Of a stretch of 10,273 nt of DNA, positions 6,838 to 10,273 are shown in pieces; within the stretch, counting starts at the first letter, position 1; every line of letters starts with the position of its first letter. The translations under genes were made by a program, and so were the position numbers. Source of the DNA: an uncultured Eubacteriales bacterium (lineage in GTDB: Bacteria > Bacillota > Clostridia > Oscillospirales > Oscillospiraceae); contig USCO01000075.1 of NCBI GenBank assembly GCA_900553135.1, positions 1 through 10,273 of the forward strand. The letters are read 5' to 3'. Under the pieces are notes generated by a model. It ran no database searches, had not been told where the DNA came from, and saw only the letters and a list, made by a program, of their open reading frames with translations.

Positions 6838-9207
6838 GGTATCATTTCCTCCTTTGGTCTCCTCCGCCTGGGCCAGGGGGCAGGCGCCGGAACAGGGTTC
6901 CTGGGCCGTCTCCTGGGGACGGGGGGCTTTGAACTTACTGTGAAACATCCGCAGCCGCAGGGCGTTGGATACCACGCACACCGAGCTGAGACTCATGGCG
7001 GCGGCGGCAAACATGGGGTTGAGCATAAAGTGGGTGATGTCCAGGGCGTAGAATACACCGGCGGCCAGGGGAATGCCCAGGGCGTTGTAGAAGAAGGCCC
7101 AGAACAGGTTCTCCTTGATGTTGCGGATGGTGGCCCGGCTGAGCTCCACCGCGGCGGCGGCGTCCAGCAGGTCGGACTTCATCAGCACGATGTCCGCCGA
7201 CTCCATGGCAATGTCGGTGCCCGCGCCGATGGCCAGGCCCACGTCGGCCCGGGCCAGGGCGGGGGCGTCGTTGATGCCGTCGCCCACCATGGCCACCTTT
7301 TTGCCCTCCTCCTGAAGGCGGCGCACCACGCTCTCCTTATCCTGGGGCAGCACCTCGGCCATGATCTGGGTAACGCCAAGCTGTCGGCCGATGGCCTGGG
7401 CGGTGCGCTGGTTGTCTCCGGTGAGCATCACCACCTCCAGACCCAGCTGGTGGAAGGCATCCACCGCCTGGGCGCTGGTGGGCTTGGGGGTGTCGGCCAC
7501 GGCGATGAGACCCAGAAGCCGCTGGCCGTCAGAGAAGTACAGGGGCGTTTTGCCCTCCTCTGAGAGGGCCTCGCCCCGGGCGGGAAGGTCCTCCAGGGGG
7601 ATGTTGGACTGCTCCATCAGGCGCAGGTTGCCGCCCAGACAGGCCCGGCCTGCCAGGGTACCCCGGACGCCCAGACCGTGAAGGGCGGAAAAGTCCTGGG
7701 GGGAGGTGAGGGGCAGCTGACGGCTGCGGGCCTCCTCCACAATGGCCCGGGCCACGGGGTGCTCCGAGGGCCCCTCCAGACAGGCGGCCAGCAGGAGCAG
7801 GTCGTTTTCCTCCAGCCCCTGGGCGGGGATCACATCGGTGACCACAGGTTTTCCCTGGGTCAGGGTGCCCGTCTTGTCCAGCACCACGGTGTCCACCGTG
7901 TGCAGGGTCTCCAGGGCCTGGGCGGATTTGATGAGGATGCCGTTTTCCGCACCCTTGCCGGTGCCCACCATAATGGCCACGGGGGTGGCCAGGCCCAGGG
8001 CGCAGGGGCAGGAGATGACCAGCACCGCCACCCCCGCAGTGAGGGCCCGGGTGACGTCGCCGCCGGTGGCAATGAGCCAGGCGATGGCGGTGACGGCGGC
8101 AATGGCCATGACCACGGGGACGAACACCCCGGCCACCCGGTCGGCCAGTTTGGCAATGGGGGCCTTGGAGGCCGCGGCCTCCTCCACCAGGCGGATCATC
8201 TGGGACAGGGTGGTGTCCTCGCCCACCCGCAGGGCCTCAAAGGTGAAGGAGCCAGAGCGGTTGATGGCCGCGGCGGCTACCTTGTCCCCGGGGCCCTTGT
8301 CCACAGGCAGGGACTCTCCGGTGAGGGCGGACTCGTCCACGGCGGAGGAGCCCTCCACAATGACGCCGTCCACCGGGATGGACTGGCCGGGCCGGACCAC
8401 GATGCGGTCGCCCACCCGGACCTCCTCCACGGGGATCTCTACCTCCGCCCCGTCCCGAAGCACATGGGCGGTCTTGGGGGCCAGGTCCATGAGGTGGGTG
8501 ATGGCCTGGCTGGTCTTGCCTTTGGAGCGGGTTTCCAGGAACTTGCCCAGGGTGATGAGGGTGAGGATCATACCCGCCGACTCAAAGTACAGGTCCATAT
8601 GGTACCGCTCTACCAGCTCCAGATCGCCGTGGCCCAGGCCGTACCCCATCTGGTACAGGGCAAAGACCCCGTAGATCACCGCCGCCGAGGAGCCCACCGC
8701 AATGAGGGAGTCCATGTTGGGGGCACGGCGAAGGAGAGTCTGAAAGCCTACCTTATAATATTTGTCGTTGAGGTACATGATAGGCAGGGTGAGCAGCAGC
8801 TGGGTGAGACCGAAGGCCACGGCGTTCTCCGTCCCCAGCAGGAAGGCAGGGAGGGGCGCTCCCAGCATGTGGCCCATGGAGATGTAAAAGAGGGGGATGA
8901 GAAACACCAGGGACCAGAGGAAGCGGTGCTTCATGGCGGCCAGCTCCTGCTCCAGTCCGCCGCCGGGCGGGGGCGCGGTCTGTGCGCTGCCCTTTCCCTG
9001 GGGCAGGGAGGCGCCGTAGCCCGCCTGGACCACCGCCTGGATGATGTCCTGGGGGGAGAGGGCGGCCTCGTCATAGACCACCGACATGGAGTTGGTCATG
9101 AGACTGACCTCGGCGGAGGAGACGCCCTCCAGCTTGTTGACTGCCTTCTCCACATGGGCCGAGCAGGCGGAACAGGTCATGCCCGTGACCGAAAACTTTT
9201 GTTTCAA
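6628..9207 (-). CDS. copA: Copper-exporting P1B-type ATPase with C-terminal fused CopZ-like domain
   Basis: A Cu(I)-exporting P-type ATPase of 859 residues from the chosen TTG start. In order (numbered from that start) it has an N-terminal heavy-metal domain with GMTCSAC (Cys12, Cys15), eight membrane helices with the CPC metal site at about 400-402 (VISCPCALGLATP), the phosphorylated Asp444 in DKTGT, SEHPVA at about 481-486, GDGIND at about 642-647, and late-helix YN and MSLSS motifs typical of the copper subgroup. A linker with CSGAC at about 772-776 leads to a second heavy-metal domain, GMMCQHC (Cys802, Cys805), that closely resembles free CopZ. The open frame extends to a TTG at 9291, but that codon lies between the -35 and -10 boxes of the promoter. 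The TTG at 9207 (LKQKFSVTGMTC) has GGTGA five bases upstream and gives the usual CopA N-terminus. Confidence 0.93.
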   Translation of the reverse strand: MKQKFSVTGMTCSACSAHVEKAVNKLEGVSSAEVSLMTNSMSVVYDEAALSPQDIIQAVVQAGYGASLPQGKGSAQTAPPPGGGLEQELAAMKHRFLWSLVFLIPLFYISMGHMLGAPLPAFLLGTENAVAFGLTQLLLTLPIMYLNDKYYKVGFQTLLRRAPNMDSLIAVGSSAAVIYGVFALYQMGYGLGHGDLELVERYHMDLYFESAGMILTLITLGKFLETRSKGKTSQAITHLMDLAPKTAHVLRDGAEVEIPVEEVRVGDRIVVRPGQSIPVDGVIVEGSSAVDESALTGESLPVDKGPGDKVAAAAINRSGSFTFEALRVGEDTTLSQMIRLVEEAAASKAPIAKLADRVAGVFVPVVMAIAAVTAIAWLIATGGDVTRALTAGVAVLVISCPCALGLATPVAIMVGTGKGAENGILIKSAQALETLHTVDTVVLDKTGTLTQGKPVVTDVIPAQGLEENDLLLLAACLEGPSEHPVARAIVEEARSRQLPLTSPQDFSALHGLGVRGTLAGRACLGGNLRLMEQSNIPLEDLPARGEALSEEGKTPLYFSDGQRLLGLIAVADTPKPTSAQAVDAFHQLGLEVVMLTGDNQRTAQAIGRQLGVTQIMAEVLPQDKESVVRRLQEEGKKVAMVGDGINDAPALARADVGLAIGAGTDIAMESADIVLMKSDLLDAAAAVELSRATIRNIKENLFWAFFYNALGIPLAAGVFYALDITHFMLNPMFAAAAMSLSSVCVVSNALRLRMFHSKFKAPRPQETAQEPCSGACPLAQAEETKGGNDTMEKKINIEGMMCQHCVAHVEKALTALGGVSSVKADLEGKCATVTLAAPVSDQELKDAVTQAGYEVVSIQ
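6848..6855 (-). promoter_or_regulatory. Internal Shine-Dalgarno site before the CopZ domain
   Basis: AAAGGAGG on the minus strand, inside the copA frame, 10 bases upstream of the ATG at 6837. It is as strong as any ribosome binding site in the window, while copA itself has only GGTGA before a TTG. Translation from here would yield a separate CopZ. Confidence 0.6.
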
Positions 9208-9250
9208 GGGGATCACCAGACTTTCTGTGTGACAGTTCCCATCCCCAGAG

Positions 9251-9277
9251 ATACACCCCCCGAGGGTGGGGTGCCTG
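9251..9277 (-). promoter_or_regulatory. Candidate CsoR operator at the copA start point
   Basis: On the minus strand the region reads GGCACCCCACCCTCGGGGGG then TGTAT. It contains CACCC-N5-GGGTG (9254-9268) and an overlapping CACCCC/GGGGTG pair. CsoR operators are typically C-tract/G-tract inverted repeats bordered by TA-rich ends. The position, immediately downstream of the -10 box, suits a repressor. The symmetry is imperfect, so this is a candidate only. Confidence 0.5.
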
Positions 9278-9278
9278 T

Positions 9279-9308
9279 ATTGTACCCCCAACCTGGTAGG
9301 TTTGTCAA
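9279..9308 (-). promoter_or_regulatory. Promoter of the copA-csoR operon
   Basis: On the minus strand: -35 TTGACA (9303-9308), 18-base spacer, -10 TACAAT (9279-9284), predicting a start near 9272 and a leader of about 65 bases. The spacer includes AACCT-ACC-AGGTT, a short inverted repeat. The -35 box overlaps the TGA stop of the preceding gene (9305-9307). Confidence 0.8.
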
Positions 9309-9766
9309 GAGGGCCCCAGGGACTCCGGCGGCGCTCCCATGAGCAGCAGCGTTCCCGCCACGGCCAGGGAGACCAGGGGAGACTGGCCAGGGGGACAGTT
9401 TAAAGGAAACTCCTGCCGGTCCACCACATGGCCCTGTACGGTGACTACCTCCCGCTGCAGGGCGGCCCAGAGCACAGGGCCTTCCCGGCTAGATAGAGTG
9501 AGGGTGTCCCGGTGGCCGCAGCCGTAGCTCACGGCGCTGGCCGCCTGGAGATTCCAGCGCTGGGTGGGGGCGTCTCCGGGGAGCAGCAGAGTGCGGCAGC
9601 GCATGGAGAGCTGCCAGGTATCCCGGGCCGCCCTGGGAGACAGGACCAGCAGCGCCGGGTGAGAGGAAGCCAGGCAGTTGCCTGCCCCCAGCCCCAGGCG
9701 GGCCAGCCGGGCCAGGACCTGATCTTCGATGCCCTCATTTTCTTCTAAAATGGAGAAACAGCCCAT
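9305..9766 (-). CDS. Hypothetical protein
   Basis: A 153-residue protein that I do not recognise. I chose the ATG at 9766 (MGCFSILEENEGIEDQVLAR) because AAAGGGGG lies 7 bases upstream; the frame is open to 9802 but that part contains the ribosome binding site. No signal peptide is evident. There are short hydrophobic strands (ALLVLSP, TLLLPGDAP, a C-terminal LVSLAVAGTLLLMGA) alternating with charged segments, and a patch SYGCGHRDTLTLSS near residue 78. Six Cys residues are scattered without a clear metal motif. It looks like a compact cytoplasmic alpha/beta protein, but no function can be assigned. It has its own promoter, back to back with the topoisomerase gene, and its stop codon lies in the copA -35 box. 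Coding use and the strong start site argue for a real gene. Confidence 0.75.
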   Translation of the reverse strand: MGCFSILEENEGIEDQVLARLARLGLGAGNCLASSHPALLVLSPRAARDTWQLSMRCRTLLLPGDAPTQRWNLQAASAVSYGCGHRDTLTLSSREGPVLWAALQREVVTVQGHVVDRQEFPLNCPPGQSPLVSLAVAGTLLLMGAPPESLGPS

Positions 9767-9810
9767 GTTTTTTCCCCCTTTCTCCATACAGTTTGGTGGC
9801 AAGAGAGATT

Positions 9811-9840
9811 TTTATACCGGAAAGGGGGAGAAGGGTGCAA
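9811..9840 (-). promoter_or_regulatory. Promoter of the hypothetical gene
   Basis: On the minus strand: TTGCAC (9835-9840), 18-base spacer, TATAAA (9811-9816), about 45 bases before the ATG at 9766. The -10 is good; the -35 matches only its first three bases. Confidence 0.5.
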
Positions 9841-9844
9841 TTCC

Positions 9845-9874
9845 TTGACTTTTTCATATGGATTGGAGTATCAT
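9845..9874 (+). promoter_or_regulatory. Promoter of the topoisomerase B gene
   Basis: TTGACT (9845-9850), 18-base spacer, TATCAT (9869-9874), about 50 bases before the ATG at 9926. The -35 boxes of this and the divergent promoter are four bases apart, so the two polymerases compete for nearly the same ground. Confidence 0.7.
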
Positions 9875-9925
9875 TATTCTGTTATGGTATGTATTTTTTG
9901 ATTGGAACAGTGAGGACGAGAACCT

Positions 9926-10273
9926 ATGGCTCAGAAAAAACCTAGCTATGGCAACGACTCCATCTCCGCCCTGAAGGGAGCCGACCGGGTACGAAAGCGC
10001 CCGGGCGTCATCTTTGGCTCCGATGGGCTGGAGGGCTGCGAGCACGCCGTATTTGAGATCATGTCCAACGCCATCGACGAGGCCCGTGAGGGTCACGGCA
10101 GTCTCATTACCGTCACCCGCTTCCTGGATAAGTCCATCCAGGTGGAGGACCAGGGACGTGGCTGCCCGGTGGATTGGAACGAGAAGGAACAGAAGTACAA
10201 CTGGGAACTGGTGTTCTGCGAGCTGTACGCCGGCGGCAAATACGGGGGCGACGGGGACAACTACGAGTACTCC
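9926..10273 (+). CDS. Type II DNA topoisomerase subunit B (GyrB/ParE-like), N-terminal part
   Basis: The first 116 codons of an ATP-dependent type II topoisomerase B subunit, starting MAQKKPSYGNDSISALKGAD at the ATG at 9926 (TGAGGA about 10 bases upstream); no stop before the window ends. The GHKL ATPase fold is clear: VRKRPGVIFG at 22-31, the catalytic Glu44 and Mg-binding Asn48 in HAVFEIMSNAIDEA, Asp75 with GRG at 77-79 (EDQGRGCPVD), and AGGKYGG at 102-108. It would supply ATP-driven strand passage together with an A subunit, controlling supercoiling or separating daughter chromosomes. The motifs differ somewhat from ordinary GyrB (RPGV rather than RPGM, a longer insertion before the AGGK motif), and no dnaA, dnaN or recF lies beside it in the window. 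A second, ParE-type copy is therefore more likely than the main gyrB, though the fragment cannot settle it. Confidence 0.9.
   Translation, partial: MAQKKPSYGNDSISALKGADRVRKRPGVIFGSDGLEGCEHAVFEIMSNAIDEAREGHGSLITVTRFLDKSIQVEDQGRGCPVDWNEKEQKYNWELVFCELYAGGKYGGDGDNYEYS

Noticed and set aside
6628..9291. copA start at TTG 9291
   Set aside because: That codon lies between the -35 and -10 elements of the operon promoter, so it is not in the message made from that promoter.
7678..9342. Plus-strand open frame of 554 codons opposite copA
   Set aside because: Same GC-driven antisense shadow; rich in Gly, His, Gln and without any motif, while the opposite strand encodes a full P-type ATPase.
1..10273. 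CRISPR array, tRNA, insertion sequence or phage genes
   Set aside because: No direct-repeat spacing, cloverleaf, transposase or terminal inverted repeats were seen on either strand.

Overview
The window looks like part of the chromosome of a GC-rich, Gram-positive gut Clostridia, most like the Oscillospiraceae (Flavonifractor/Pseudoflavonifractor-type). This is inferred from strong AGGAGG ribosome binding sites, GC-rich codon use, lipoprotein-anchored binding proteins and the protein families present; no database was searched. Almost everything is on the minus strand, so the order of transcription runs from high to low coordinates.

Right end (9.3-10.27 kb). A type II topoisomerase B subunit (GyrB/ParE-like) starts at 9926 on the plus strand and runs off the window. 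Back to back with it, a small protein of unknown function (9305-9766) is read on the minus strand. Each gene has its own sigma-A-type promoter in the roughly 160-bp gap.

Copper module (6.34-9.31 kb, minus strand). A strong promoter with a G/C-rich inverted repeat at the start point leads into a Cu(I) P-type ATPase. A CopZ-type metal-binding domain is fused in frame to its C-terminus, and that domain still has its own ribosome binding site and ATG. A CsoR repressor with the full Cys-His-Cys copper triad follows by an ATGA overlap, and then a short terminator hairpin.

Transporter run (1-6.33 kb, minus strand). A near-consensus promoter starts one gapless series of genes: an iron-complex (Fec/Fep-type) binding lipoprotein, a FecCD-type permease, an ABC ATPase, two sugar-type (UgpA/UgpE-like) permeases, and a sugar-type binding lipoprotein cut off by the window edge. 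Two things stand out. The iron-binding protein has a one-base frameshift just after its signal peptide, located exactly in a perfect 10-bp hairpin. The ATPase is a chimera: its first ~160 residues are FecE-like, and from the Walker B/D-loop onward it is MalK/UgpC-like with the C-terminal TOBE regulatory domain. The gene upstream is the natural partner of the first half and the genes downstream are the natural partners of the second half. The simplest reading is that a deletion between two ATPase genes fused an iron-uptake operon to a sugar-uptake operon. An assembly join must be excluded.

No tRNA, rRNA, CRISPR array, insertion sequence or long repeat was seen. There is no gene-free stretch above 300 bases.
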